Assembly (NCBI RefSeq): GCF_030253575.1
Contig: NC_080566.1
Coordinates: 9,247,501 to 9,311,500, forward strand
Source of the DNA: Rhododendron vialii
Lineage: Eukaryota > Streptophyta > Magnoliopsida > Ericales > Ericaceae
Length of the DNA stretch: 64,000 nucleotides
Direction: 5' to 3'
Part shown: positions 1 through 10,201 of the stretch, piece after piece
Layout of the letters: every line of letters begins with the position of its first letter
How positions within the stretch are numbered: position 1 is the first letter of the stretch
Made by a program: the position numbers and the translations under genes
The notes under the pieces: model-generated
Seen by the model: the letters and a program-made list of their open reading frames with translations, nothing else
What the model was told of the DNA's origin: nothing
Databases searched by the model: none

Positions 1-144
1 CAAACATGGACAAGAATAGGATTCTCAATGAGTGAAATGCTTCCAAATCAAAAGTATTGTAAAGAATGAGTAAAACAACTAGAAAAAGACAATACCTCAA
101 CAAGCGACGTTTCTAAGAGCTAGAGAATATGAGGAAGTGGTAGT

Positions 145-684
145 TTAGCTACGGAACTGCATCTGTTGTTGTTTCGACGTATATGTATCCTGCTGCATTG
201 AGCTCGACTCACCAGGTACTCCCAATTCCCGAAGACAATTCCTTGCCATGTGGCCACGTTCACCGCAAGTATAACAAGATCCCCCACGCCATGGGCATTG
301 AGAACGAATATGACCAAGCTGACGACATCGATAACACACAGTCTGACACTTGAGAAGAGCTCTTGGAGTCCCGATATAAAAAGGTGGCTTAAAGCCCTGC
401 TGGTCCTGAATAAAGTGATCTGATACTCTAGGTTTCTTCCTTCCTGAACTCTCAACACTCTCTGAAGATGATCTTGTGGTAACGACTCGATGCCTAGTTT
501 CTCCCACATTCACACCACCTTGCGCACCTTCCAGTGTCTCGACACCTTTCCCACACTCAACAATCTCAGGAAACATCACTTCATCCTTGGCACATTGACT
601 CACTTCATTCTCTCCGTTTGCACTACAGCCCTGGTGCTCACTATCCCTGGTTTCACCACACCTATCTCCACGTCTTGAAGACAT
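145..684 (-). CDS. Retrotransposon gag-like protein with two CCHC zinc knuckles
   Basis: This reading frame of about 179 residues ends with two consecutive CX2CX4HX4C knuckles, CYRCRQLGHIRSQC and CYTCGERGHMARNC. Such knuckles bind the RNA genome in gag nucleocapsid domains. The N-terminal part is polar, low in complexity and rich in Glu, Gly and Ser, with a basic RKKPR stretch before the knuckles. No retrotransposon capsid domain is seen. Only about 250 bases separate this frame from the PBS, which is too short for a full capsid region, so gag is probably internally deleted or the frame is broken upstream. The frame closes at 145 and I see no protease motif between there and the window edge. 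Confidence 0.6.
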   Translation of the reverse strand: MSSRRGDRCGETRDSEHQGCSANGENEVSQCAKDEVMFPEIVECGKGVETLEGAQGGVNVGETRHRVVTTRSSSESVESSGRKKPRVSDHFIQDQQGFKPPFYIGTPRALLKCQTVCYRCRQLGHIRSQCPWRGGSCYTCGERGHMARNCLRELGVPGESSSMQQDTYTSKQQQMQFRS

Positions 685-937
685 CCTACTATGGAAGCAT
701 AAGAAATGAAATCATCAACATTAGCCACCTAATTATGTGCTATAGGTCTCCAACCTTTCCAACCAAAGTCAACAATTTTGCGCCACTCTATCGTGATATA
801 TATATGCAATGTCACATCGACATACTGACTCTTCATGCAAGCACACATGTGATTTTGTAAAAAGATGCAGCAATTTTTTTTTTTTGAACCCATGAGACCA
901 AAAGTCTCCCCACGGTCTCAAGGTATTCTAAACTTAC

Positions 938-949
938 GCTCTGATACCA
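938..949 (-). promoter_or_regulatory. Primer-binding site (initiator Met-tRNA)
   Basis: The minus strand reads TGGTATCAGAGC three bases inside the LTR edge at 953. This is the standard plant initiator Met-tRNA primer site and fixes the element's orientation as minus. Confidence 0.85.
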
Positions 950-1629
950 AGTTGTCACGCCCTCGATTTTCAACATAATTAAGTAATACATTTCAATAAA
1001 AGAGAAACCTCGCATATCATATACGTTACCCAAATGAGTTTCCCACCTGTTTAATTTACAAACAAGTCCTTAAGTTTAGATAATTACAACTTTAGTCAAA
1101 AGAAAATTCAGTAATAATTAGTTACAAAACCACCTTTAACAAAATGAGATCTTCACAAAGATGACGAAATAACCAGTGATGTCAGCTTCCAAAAGTCTTT
1201 TACTGTCAAGCACATAATGCATGCAATCTATTGCCCGGCATCAGAACCTGAAAAGAAAGATTTGGTTGAGCTACACTAGCCCAGTAGAAAATTCTAAACT
1301 CAAGCTATATGCAATTTGAATGAACCATGCACCGAGAATGAATGAGTACTGACAGATACGCCTATACCACAAATGACTACCAACAAGCTGCGAATTATCG
1401 CCTAAGAGTCCTAGACTTCACATCAATGTCACTAGCCGTTTACTTCTTTAACTAGTTACATTATTAAACTCACGTCATCTCACACTTGTCTATAATCAAA
1501 TCAAAACATCTTATTATTCTCCGTATGATAGTACAATCTTTCTCGTGTCCACATTGATCTTCATTAAATCCCTTAATTGCAAAACCTTTCTTTTCCTTTA
1601 ATCCGGTATTTCCCATCAAATAATCACTA

Positions 1630-1853
1630 GGGTCACCTCGGGTCTAGTTCCCTCGAGCGCAGGGTCACCCCGAGTCTTTTCCCTCAATAACAATAATCAG
1701 GTGGGGTCACCTTGGGTCTAGTTCCCTCGAGCGCAGGGTCACCCCAAGTCTTTTCCTCCAATAATATGAATCAGTTGGGTCACCTCGGGTCTAGTTCCCT
1801 CGAGCGCAGGGTCACCCCGAGTCTTTTCCCTCAATAACGACCACTTGGGTCAC
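1630..1853. repeat. 70-74 bp tandem repeat inside the LTR
   Basis: Three units and the start of a fourth begin with GGGTCACCT at about 1630, 1704, 1777 and 1847, so spacings are 74, 73 and 70. Each full unit contains GGTCTAGTTCCCTCGAGCGC and a second GGGTCACCC box. Units differ by a few substitutions and small indels. Confidence 0.9.
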
Positions 1854-2572
1854 CTTTCACACTTTTCACAATCGACATCATTTCATAATCAATTTCATCA
1901 TCCCTTTGACGGTTATACCACTGAAATTTAATTAATCATTACGTGATTCCACAATTGGACACATTTATGCCTCCTCTTTGTTTACATACCCGCATCTTAC
2001 ATGACGTACTAGGCCCATACATAAAATCCTACAATACTCTGTCCATTAGTTATTTACTTTCATTCTGCTTCCCATTTTCACAAACATCCATTCATTCAAT
2101 TGAATCCAAAGACCATTTAATCAATCACATGGTAATATAAGACCAACAATCTACCATATCGCATATACTCAAATACACACGTCCTCACCGTACCCCTATG
2201 TACATTTCCCGTACCTTCGCACACCACATATCAACCCACGACTAGACTCTACGATGCCCGATTATCTAGTTTCTATACTCGGAGTCCGTAAAAGAACGTA
2301 CTAAAGGAATCTAAGAATTTTATGAGTCGAGAGAGAGAACGGATTGCACTACTACTCGTCGAATCCCTAGACATGTTCGCTCTAGTCCATTGAATGCCAC
2401 TCTAAGTCAGAAACGAGTAATACTCGCCAAAACACTTGGAAGGATGCGTAAACAATCCCATTAAAGTCAATGAAAAGCTTCGACATGCGAGTTGAAAGAT
2501 ATATGGAAGCAGCTGAAAGATACTGCAGCAGCTCAAGAAAGCAGCTGAAAGCAGCTCAAACTCCTAATCTCC

Positions 2573-2969
2573 TACCGGTAGGCAGGCAAGTCCTACCGGT
2601 AGAACTTGAAAACAAAAGGGCCAACATCTGAACAAAGCCGCTTGACCTACCGGTAGGTAAAAAGTTCCTACCGGTAGAAGCACTTGACCTACCGGTAGGT
2701 GAGAAGTTCCTACCGGTAGAAATTGGGAACAGAAAGGTCAACAGTTGAACGACATAATTTTTGTACTTGACCTACCGGTAGGTAATGAATTCCTACCGGT
2801 AGGAATCGAATTCGTTGAGCAGCTTTTGAGCTGCTGCTGTACGTTTGAGCTGGTTACGAAGGAATTTCTCAATCGTTCTACCGGTAGGTGAAGAGTTCCT
2901 ACCGGTAGGGAATCGATTTTCTGGTAAAGTAACGACGTTCTACCGGTAGAAAGGACGGGCCTACCGGTA
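2573..2969. repeat. Array of 12 CTACCGGTAG-type palindromes at 21-bp phase, in the LTR
   Basis: The 8-base palindrome TACCGGTA occurs twelve times, starting at 2573, 2594, 2648, 2669, 2690, 2711, 2773, 2794, 2879, 2900, 2941 and 2962. Within every pair, and across the run of four, the step is exactly 21 bases; the gaps between groups are 54, 62, 85 and 41. Most copies extend to CCTACCGGTAGG. On the minus strand the array sits roughly 600-990 bases into the LTR, where U3 control sequences would be expected. Because 21 is divisible by 3, a short repetitive frame arises on the minus strand (2741-2556); I regard it as a by-product. Confidence 0.9.
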
Positions 2970-3853
2970 GGAATCCAGGAAAAACAGACAATTCTGACAG
3001 CAACTACGAATTTTCAATCCAAACTTAAACACGACATTACAAGCACGATTCATGCACCAAATCACTCATAAAACATATAAAGAGAGGTAGAATTCCCTAC
3101 CTCAAGTCGAGAAGCGAAACCCACGCAATTTGAGTAAGCCCTAGCTTCCGGAACCTCAAAATCAGTTGAATACTCCTCTCCGAGCTAGACCCAACTGAAT
3201 ACACGCTCAAGACCACGTACGGAGGGTGGAATGGAGGTCAATCTTCATGAGTTTTGAGAGTGGAGGTTGATTGGAGTTGATTTTGAGTGGGAGTGGAGGA
3301 GAGCCGAGAGAGAGATATGTGAGAGTTAGAGAGAGAGCCGAGAGATAGAAATGAGAAAGAGGAAAGCATTCCTCTGGGAATAATAGAGGTGGGGGAAATA
3401 ATCCCATGCCCTCACACCACACACTCACACATGCACCTCTCATCTATTTACCTTTATATCCTTCCACAAATGCGTCAATCCATATATCCATACCGTTTAT
3501 CTCGACAAGCCGTACAGTTATATAAAAAAAAAATATAGGCCTAAAATACGGGTCTCTACAAGGTTAGATTTATAAACTCTTAAATCATGAGGAGCTAAAC
3601 TGTAATTTATCAAAAAAAATTTCAAAAGAATAGAAGCATAAAACAGTCGGCAAAAACAGGGGAACTGGTTCCGGCCGGGTTTCGACCTGTGTCGTCGGGT
3701 CAAAAACAGCCACATCAATTACTAGTATTAACATATATACATGATGATATACATAGAGAGGCGAGTTTCAAACTACCTCTCGTCCAGCAAAATGGATTTT
3801 GGAAAGAGACTGCGGAGCTTCGACTATGTGTTCAAAATAGTTTGTCCAAAATA

Positions 3854-3855
<2 letters not shown>

Positions 3856-3905
<50 letters not shown>
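3856..3905. repeat. (TA)n(TG)n microsatellite
   Basis: A run of TA dinucleotides passes directly into a run of TG dinucleotides and ends in a T tract. The rest of 3561-4074 shows no gene. Confidence 0.9.
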
Positions 3906-3908
<3 letters not shown>

Positions 3909-4074
3909 TTGGGTGTTTCTTGAACCGTCCCGTATATATATTACATCAAAGTTTATTTAGCAAATAAATCATTCAACTTTTAATAATAGTAGAGGTCATA
4001 TGAAAAAATATAAAAGAAAATGGAGCAATAGCAGGAGGCTTAAGCATATTAAAAAGAAAAAAGGAAAAAAAAAG

Positions 4075-4205
4075 ATGTCCTGTGGAGACAAAAAGAAGTC
4101 TTGGGCAGGAAAAAAATGGAAAAAGGCGACCCCATACTTGGACTCGAACCCGGCCGAGCTCCATGGGCACACAAAACCATTCCGGTGGGCTAAAGAGCCT
4201 ATCTG
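4075..4205 (-). mobile_element. tRNA-derived SINE, head region
   Basis: The minus strand carries a perfect RNA polymerase III A box, TAGCCCACCGG (4192-4182), and a B box, GGTTCGAGTCC (4150-4140), 31 bases apart, as in a tRNA gene. The T arm does not pair well and no acceptor stem forms, so this is a tRNA-derived promoter and not a working tRNA. A/T-rich sequence follows downstream. The element's ends are not defined. Confidence 0.6.
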
Positions 4206-4880
4206 CTCATATTGTGCTAACTTAAATACTCGGTATTTATTAAAGTACTCGATGGTTTTTTTTTTTTTTTTTTGGTTGCTCTATGACGGGGTTGCTCAAG
4301 CCTGAAGGTTTGTTGGGCTTACCCGGGGCCCGCTAGGGTCAGTTTCGGGTTGCTTGTCTGGGTTGTGTTGGAGTCGAAACGGAGCTGTGTTCAGGTTGTT
4401 TCGGAGCCGAAAGGAGGGTGGTTTTTGGGTGTTTCGGGACTGGTTTTTAAACTGGTTTCAGGGCTGTTTTCAGAGCTGAAATGGTTCGGTAGTGGGTGGT
4501 TCCGGATGGGGTTTGTAGGTGTAGAAAATGAAGAATGTGATGTGAGAATAAATTAGGGAGATAATCTCTTTCACTCTCTCTCGGCTAAGACAAAAGGGGA
4601 AGAGAAGAAATTTGGCCATGGATGGGGTGGGAACAGGGCTAGCTGGTTTTGGACAGTAATGGGGTCGGAAAAATGGTGGGGATCAGTATGGAGAAAAATA
4701 AAGAGAATGAGAAAGATGGCGTGATGATATGCCTCCCTCTTCTCCCTCTCGGCTGAAACAAAGGAAAAGGAAAAGGAAAAGAAAATGGTTTTGTGCTTTC
4801 TATCCGAAAAACTATGAAAAGAAACAGGAGATGGGTGCTTTTTTTGCTCTCAGCCAAGACTTTGGTATTACTGATGAGCC
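4206..4880. other. Spacer without recognisable gene
   Basis: It contains a 17-T run at about 4257 and purine-rich and pyrimidine-rich stretches. The open frames on both strands are short and low in complexity. I see no conserved domain. Confidence 0.5.
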
Positions 4881-5252
4881 AGTCTACTGGCACAACAAAT
4901 TTGTGCACAGATTTTTATGTGGGGTTCACTACGGATACTATACAAGTGATCCGAACCGTTCATTATGTTTAAAATATTTTTTCAAGGGCCTCCTCAAAAA
5001 AATTATCTCAATCCGATACATATAAGTGCTCAATTTAATCATCTAACTTTTCATTCAAGTTTTTAGAGAATGAAAAGTTAGAGATTAGATCAAGTACTTA
5101 TAGGTATCAGATTGAGCTAATTTTTCTCGGGGATTCTTAAAAAAATGTTTTAAACATAATGAACGACTCAGATCACTTTTATGGAACCCTTAGTGGGCTC
5201 CATATAGAAATCTATTCACAATCTGTACACAAATTTGTTGTGCCAGTAGACT
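4881..5252. mobile_element. Hairpin MITE, family B copy 1
   Basis: The left end AGTCTACTGGCACAACAAAT is the reverse complement of the right end at 5233-5252. The arms pair imperfectly through most of the 372 bases, meeting near 5060 around a GAATGAAAAGTT motif. Related sequence recurs at 52198-52440 and 54142-54413. No coding capacity. The target duplication is not clear. Confidence 0.75.
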
Positions 5253-6651
5253 TTCTGATTACTGATAGGTTTGGAGGGGATGAATCAATTGGTAAAAGAT
5301 TATGTGTTGTCGAATTTTGATTGGAGGAGGACGAGGAAATTTTATTCTTTTCTTTTCTTCTATTTTTTTCTTCTTTTTCTCCTCAGCCGAAAGTATGAAA
5401 TGGACAAAGGGAGAAGAAATGGGTTTGGGTTGGAAAAATAATCCGGTGCTACACATGCACACACTAGGAAAATTACTCGCCGGATACGCGCGCGCACAAT
5501 CGACTACGGAAATAAAATTGGTGCGACGACATAAATAATTTTTCGCATTAAATAAACTAACGAGCAAAAATATATTTTTTTGTTTTGATGATTATTGTTA
5601 TTTATTAGAAATACTGGGTCTTTACAGTATCGAATCGGGAATTGCAATGATTCAGTCAAATTTTCAAAAATGGTTTATTTAAGCTTATATCACCATGGAT
5701 ATATGTTTTCTATCATAAAATAATGATCATGAGGTCTAAAAGACAAGATACTTGCTTCTATTGCAAGAGATGCGAGTCCGAGTCCCGCCATGATCTTCTA
5801 CTAATTGTTCCATATTACCTCGATTATGCAAGAACATAGAGACAAATTAACAAAACCTTAATATCAATGTGACATTTAACTGCCTTTAAAAACGCTTATG
5901 ACATTTAACTCATCACTAGGTCCACAACCACAAATTTAAAAGGTGATCAACTTCATGTACAAGTGTATGTCTATACTCGTTTTGTGTCAAAAAAGAAAAC
6001 GTTCTAACATCAAATTTTTAAGATTCAAGAAACAAAAATAAATTTCAAAAAGTCATCTACTCTGTTTTATTTTACGTGCTTGCATTCAAATTTCTTGGTC
6101 CTATATTAAAAATAGTTGATTTCAAGTTAAAAAAAATACATAGTATATTAGAAATAATAAAAAAAGAGAGTAAAGTATCATAAAAAAAACAACCACCTAC
6201 CAATAATATTCAACAACCAGGAGTAATGTATATGTGCTAGACGTATTAATCTTTGGTTGGAGAGAGACTAATGGTTGCGCTCATAATTAAAGTTGAGTTT
6301 TCAGTTAGATCGAAAAGAACAAGTGTTTGATAAGCCCCATCAACAGTTACAGATGCTTTGCGCAGTGACCGTAATAGTCTTCGAGTTCATCGAGCTACTG
6401 CCTAGGCCTTCTTTTGTAAAAAAAAAAAAGTTTTGCTAACCTTCGCCCACTAGGCAGAGGATAATATACACATAATTTCAAATACGTTCGGATATAAATG
6501 CAAATTTCACGGATATTAAAATACTTTCACAAATATCAATACACATTTTTCGGATATCAATGCACTTTTTTACCTATTATTCTACCCCTTTGGACGGATG
6601 TTAGAATAATAAAAAAGAAGAAGGTAATATAGTGGAGGTGTTACACTTTTG
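5253..6651. other. Intergenic stretch, no gene found
   Basis: AT-rich sequence with only short, low-complexity open frames. Apart from the tRNA-like fold at 5725-5795 I recognise nothing. Confidence 0.5.
5725..5795 (+). tRNA. tRNA-like cloverleaf with CTA anticodon, probably a relic
   Basis: The 71 bases fold as a tRNA. The acceptor stem is a perfect 7-bp GATCATG/CATGATC. The D stem is GTCT/AGAT with an 8-base loop. The anticodon stem is CTTGC/GCAAG with loop TTCTATT, giving anticodon CTA. There is a 4-base variable region, and a T arm GCGAG-TCCGAGT-CCCGC with one mismatch. Against function: D loop without GG, C instead of T at position 55, a pyrimidine at position 37, and no T-run terminator. 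A tRNA-derived retroposon head is more likely than an amber-reading tRNA. Confidence 0.3.
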
Positions 6652-6990
6652 GGGCGTGTTTGATTAGTGGATTGAGTGGTGGGATAGGATTGTTAAGGTG
6701 GGGATGCTCCAAATTTATTGTTTGGTTCTATTTCCATGGGCCGGATTAATAGTCTCAATGGATTGACAATCCCCCAAAATGATGGGATTAAAGTTTGGAA
6801 GACAATTTTGTTCACAATCCTATTTTATTCTATCCAAAATAAATATGTTGTTCACAATTCTATAATCTAATTCTGTCCAAAACAAATATGAATAAAATAT
6901 TCATCTCATCATTAATAATCTCATCTCATTATCAATTACAATCCTAATTCCACCTCATTACGAATCTCCAAATGTGTATCAAATACGTCT
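6652..6990. mobile_element. MITE with imperfect terminal inverted repeats
   Basis: The left end GGGCGTGTTTGATTA matches the reverse complement of the right end, AGACGTATTTGATAC, with a few differences. The 339-bp interior is AT-rich and non-coding and is itself partly repetitive (CACAATCCTATTTTATTC-like words). The superfamily is uncertain. Confidence 0.55.
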
Positions 6991-7083
6991 AGGAGTAATA
7001 AAATATTTGAAAAAAAGTAAGTAATATCATTTTCAAAAAAAAGAAGTAAGTAATATTATTGTGGTCTTTGTGGGAGGGAATAA

Positions 7084-7319
7084 GGCCCGTTCCAATTCAT
7101 AGAAAAGTATATTTTTTGAAAAAGAAGACAATTTTAAGTTCAAAAATTACGTATTTAGGTAAATAATTTTTTTACTAATATAAATCTTATTTGATAGATC
7201 TTGTTAAGATTCTTTTATGCTGTAAAAAAAAAATAAAAAAATTATATATTATTTTTATTATATGTAAATTTGAAAATTGAAAAAAAGAACTTTAAAGAAA
7301 AGGTTTATGGGAATGGGCC
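7084..7319. mobile_element. MITE, family C copy 1
   Basis: The terminal repeats are GGCCCGTTCC on the left and GGAATGGGCC on the right. The AT-rich interior resembles the copies at 54583-55331, 55365-55576 and 60349-60586, all built from poly-A/T words around a GATCTT core. It lies just upstream of the leader exon of the large gene. Confidence 0.6.
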
Positions 7320-7395
7320 TAGGTTACTATGTTAACTTTGGTGGACTCCACTAGTCTCTTCTACGATGAAGTCAGTCATGTCATGAAACCAAAGG

Positions 7396-7619
7396 AGAGC
7401 AGAGATCGATCATAAAAAAAAAACACACACAAAAGGCAGACCAGAGAACACAACCGGAAACCCAAAGCCAATTCGTCACTGTCGAAACCCCATCGTCATC
7501 ACTGTCGAAATTATTTCAGTAGCAAACGGCATATTCGATCACTCTTTCCTTTCCACTCGGAGGAGAAGCAGAGCAGTGCAACTTTCAGTCCAAACCCTAA
7601 GCCAAAATGATGAAATCAG
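7396..7619 (+). other. Probable 5' leader exon of the large membrane-protein gene
   Basis: The sequence has the composition of a plant 5' leader: CT-rich and CA-rich, with TTCCTTTCCACT, ending ...AAATCAG before a consensus donor GTATGT at 7620. The transcription start is a guess. ATG codons at 7607 and 7610 would open a short upstream ORF when spliced to the acceptor before 10068. The leader intron (about 7620-10067) contains no gene. Confidence 0.5.
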
Positions 7620-8929
7620 GTATGTAAGATCAAACACTCGTTGTTCGAACACTGTCGAGCGTATTTTTCGGCGGGTTCAACCCACCTTCAAGTCCGAATT
7701 TGTGAACATAAAGGCCTAGAAAATACTTTTTTTTTCCTCTCGATTTGGGGCCCAAAAACCGGGCCATTCCGACTACGATTCTGGGATTCCGACCATGATT
7801 CTATGCCATTTTGATTTTGTAGACCAGTTCGTATTGTTTAGTGTGTGAATCGAAACCGTGCCGTACGATTTAAATCACGAACTACCTTTCATTGCTGAAC
7901 CATCCACGAGGGTGGTTGATTAAGAGGCTATACGGACTAGATTTTGCAAAGTAATTGACTCCAAACCGAAAAATCTGAAGTTAGCTTAAAGTATTGTGAA
8001 TTGGGTTATGAACTATAGAAGCAATATATGCATTATGTCAAGAAAAGGAAATTAGATGACAGGTCTGAGGAAAGAGTATCGAAGGGGATAAAATTGGGGA
8101 CTGGTTTGAGAACCATCCTTGTAATAAGTTATTAACTCAAGAGTTTTATAGCAAATTATTACCAATATTTTCCCATCGGGATACGTATCGTGTATCTTTT
8201 TTTCATTTTTAAGAATACTAAAGACAAGAGTGGGGAAGGAGAGTGAGTATTTGTATTGCACTTGAACTCAAACTTTTTTTTTGGTTTGGTACAAAATGGT
8301 TAGAACCCATCCCTATTTGTACTACTCCATGGAAGACTATAGTACTCTACAGAAGACTCTAGTATAAAAATATTTTCATATAAGATAAATTTTGAGGTAA
8401 TTCTAGATACACATGAGACAAATTCTCACAAAAAAAACTCTAGATATTTCACAAGGATATTCTAGAGCGTTAGATATTTTAGAGTTTCTAAGAACTAGAT
8501 ATCTATATATTTTTCAATAATATCTATCATATTTTGGTTTTGTCAATTGAAGCTTTGTCAAAATTCTAAATTTATTTTATGTTTCAACAATGTTAATCAT
8601 AATTAAAATATAATTAAGAAGTAGATACATCTAATAACACCAACAAACTATGCTTACATTTAAAAAAAAATTAAGATGCAAAATTTCAAGTCTCTCAACT
8701 GGGGCGTATTACATTAAGGCTTATGTTACCTTTGTTAGGAAAAGAAAAGTAAGACAAAATACAATCAAAGTATGGTTCTTTCTTTTTTACAAAACCTACA
8801 TTGAGGTTGAATTTCTATCAAAGGGTTTGAAAGATGACATAATTAGATCAAACGGCTTAGATTAATGCATTTGGGGTTCCGCTTCTTGAAATAAGGTCGG
8901 ACTTTTTTCGAATAAGTAATCGTAGGATA

Positions 8930-9085
8930 AGTACAGAATTAGGATACGCGTATAAATCGTAGGATACACGGTCATATCCTAATATTTTTATACAAAAATG
9001 ATACATGATGGGATACGTATCCTCCCCCAAAGGAGGCGATACAAATCGTAAGATACGTATCGTGTATCGTAAGTTTTTAACAACT
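8930..9085. repeat. GATACG-rich dispersed repeat
   Basis: The stretch repeats words such as GGATACG, CGTATCC, ATCGTAGGATAC and GATACGTATC on both strands. Similar sequence lies at 32575-32960 and 33811-34373, and a looser GGACACG-type relative lies at 27068-27404. It sits in the leader intron of the large gene. Confidence 0.55.
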
Positions 9086-10067
9086 ATGATTATTACTATT
9101 CCATAAATATATCAGTGCCATCACAATAAGAAGCACATCTTAATTGGATGTCTTCCCTCGGGAAGGCATGCTGTTATTACTCTTTCTGGTGGAATTCTGT
9201 TGAGTAGTGCAACATTCTTATGCTTGAAGAGGGTTATACGTCAGCTTGAATTATTTGGCATTGAAATGGAGGATTGAACAGGCTTTCAAGATATTTATAC
9301 AATCATAGGTAACATAGTCTGTACACTATGCATGTACTTTTCAATCTTTTCAGTGCATCTTGGCCCCCTAAGGATGCGTAAATACTAGTTCAATTGTTTA
9401 TTGAACTCAGAGGCTGACTCCTTTCTTTTCGGATTCAAATGAATGGTTAACGTAGTGCATTCGTATCTTGATGTTCTTCTATTTTTCCAATTGAAAAGAG
9501 ATTCTTTATGTGACTACTGCATATATGTTGTTGGTTTTTCTCCTTTGATGCATGATCTAGTTGCATACTTGGAAGTTTAAGCTGCTTTCCTTTGGAATCT
9601 ACTGATTTCATGATCTGGATTTAGTTTTTGTATTGCCATCTCTCATTTACTTCAAGGGATAGGCCATGGCGTTTTGTTCTTTCTTGGATAATTCAGAATA
9701 GAATGCATTAAGAGTGAAAAGTTTTACTCAAGGTATACACCAAAGCTTAACAGAAGAGAGTTCTATATAATCTACACGGTTTAATTTGGTCAGGGACCTC
9801 CATGCTGGATAAGTTTCTTTTGACCCCAATTTTGATATCGTGATATGTTAGAAATAGATCCAAGCTAACACATTAACTTGGTGCTTATAAGATTACAGAC
9901 TCTGGAATTGATAACCACTGTATGATGTTTCTTTCGATACATGGTTTTTCACTTTACCTACTACCAATTAGTCAGTGAATTAACAGTGGATCCTCGTGGC
10001 AGGGTAAGGTTCGATGCATCGTGAATGGAAGGGTGGTACTGTTAACAGGAATTCTATTTTTCCTCAG

Positions 10068-10201
10068 CATGTATGGGTTACATAATAATTGAAGATGGTG
10101 TGAAGGAACTTCACTTGCAACTGATTAGATCAGACCAACTCCAGGGAGCCGAGCTAAATCTGAGATTTGTTGCATTTACTTGTTCACTTTGGGTGGGGTG
10201 A
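10068..10201 (+). promoter_or_regulatory. Predicted upstream ORF ending on the main start codon (second half)
   Basis: If the leader exon ending at 7619 joins the acceptor TTTTTCCTCAG before 10068, the ATG at 7607 opens a frame of about 48 codons. It runs without a stop through 10068-10198 and ends at TGA 10199-10201. That TGA shares its A with the ATG at 10201-10203 (TGATG). Such an overlap would favour termination-reinitiation control. The splice is inferred, not shown. Confidence 0.35.

Larger units (their letters stand above)
1..3560 (-). mobile_element. Ty3/gypsy-type LTR retrotransposon, 5' portion, cut by the window edge
   Basis: Read on the minus strand, the element begins with a long terminal repeat (3560 down to 953) that opens TGTAGAGACCC and closes GGGCGTGACA. 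A primer-binding site complementary to the 3' end of initiator Met-tRNA follows at 949-938, then a gag-type reading frame with two zinc knuckles at 684-145. The order LTR, PBS, gag is that of an LTR retrotransposon. The bases after the outer LTR edge, AGGTT (3561-3565), are the candidate 5-bp target duplication, but its partner lies outside the window. Protease, RT, RNase H and integrase are not visible, so assignment to gypsy rests on the twin-knuckle gag and the long LTR. Confidence 0.75.
953..3560 (-). repeat. 5' LTR of the gypsy-type element (2608 bp)
   Basis: The minus-strand sequence starts TG at 3560 and ends CA at 953, directly next to the PBS. It holds two internal repeat arrays, described separately. 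The second LTR would lie left of the window, so LTR identity and age cannot be read. A length of 2.6 kb is long but known among plant gypsy elements. The only open frames inside are short and follow the repeats. Confidence 0.7.

Noticed and set aside
1630..1853. CRISPR-like regular repeats
   Set aside because: Units are contiguous tandem repeats within a plant LTR, without unique spacers or cas genes.
2556..2741. Minus-strand frame with a repeating STGRNF/PTGRSS heptapeptide
   Set aside because: It arises because the palindrome step of 21 bases is seven codons; there is no start context or extension beyond the array.
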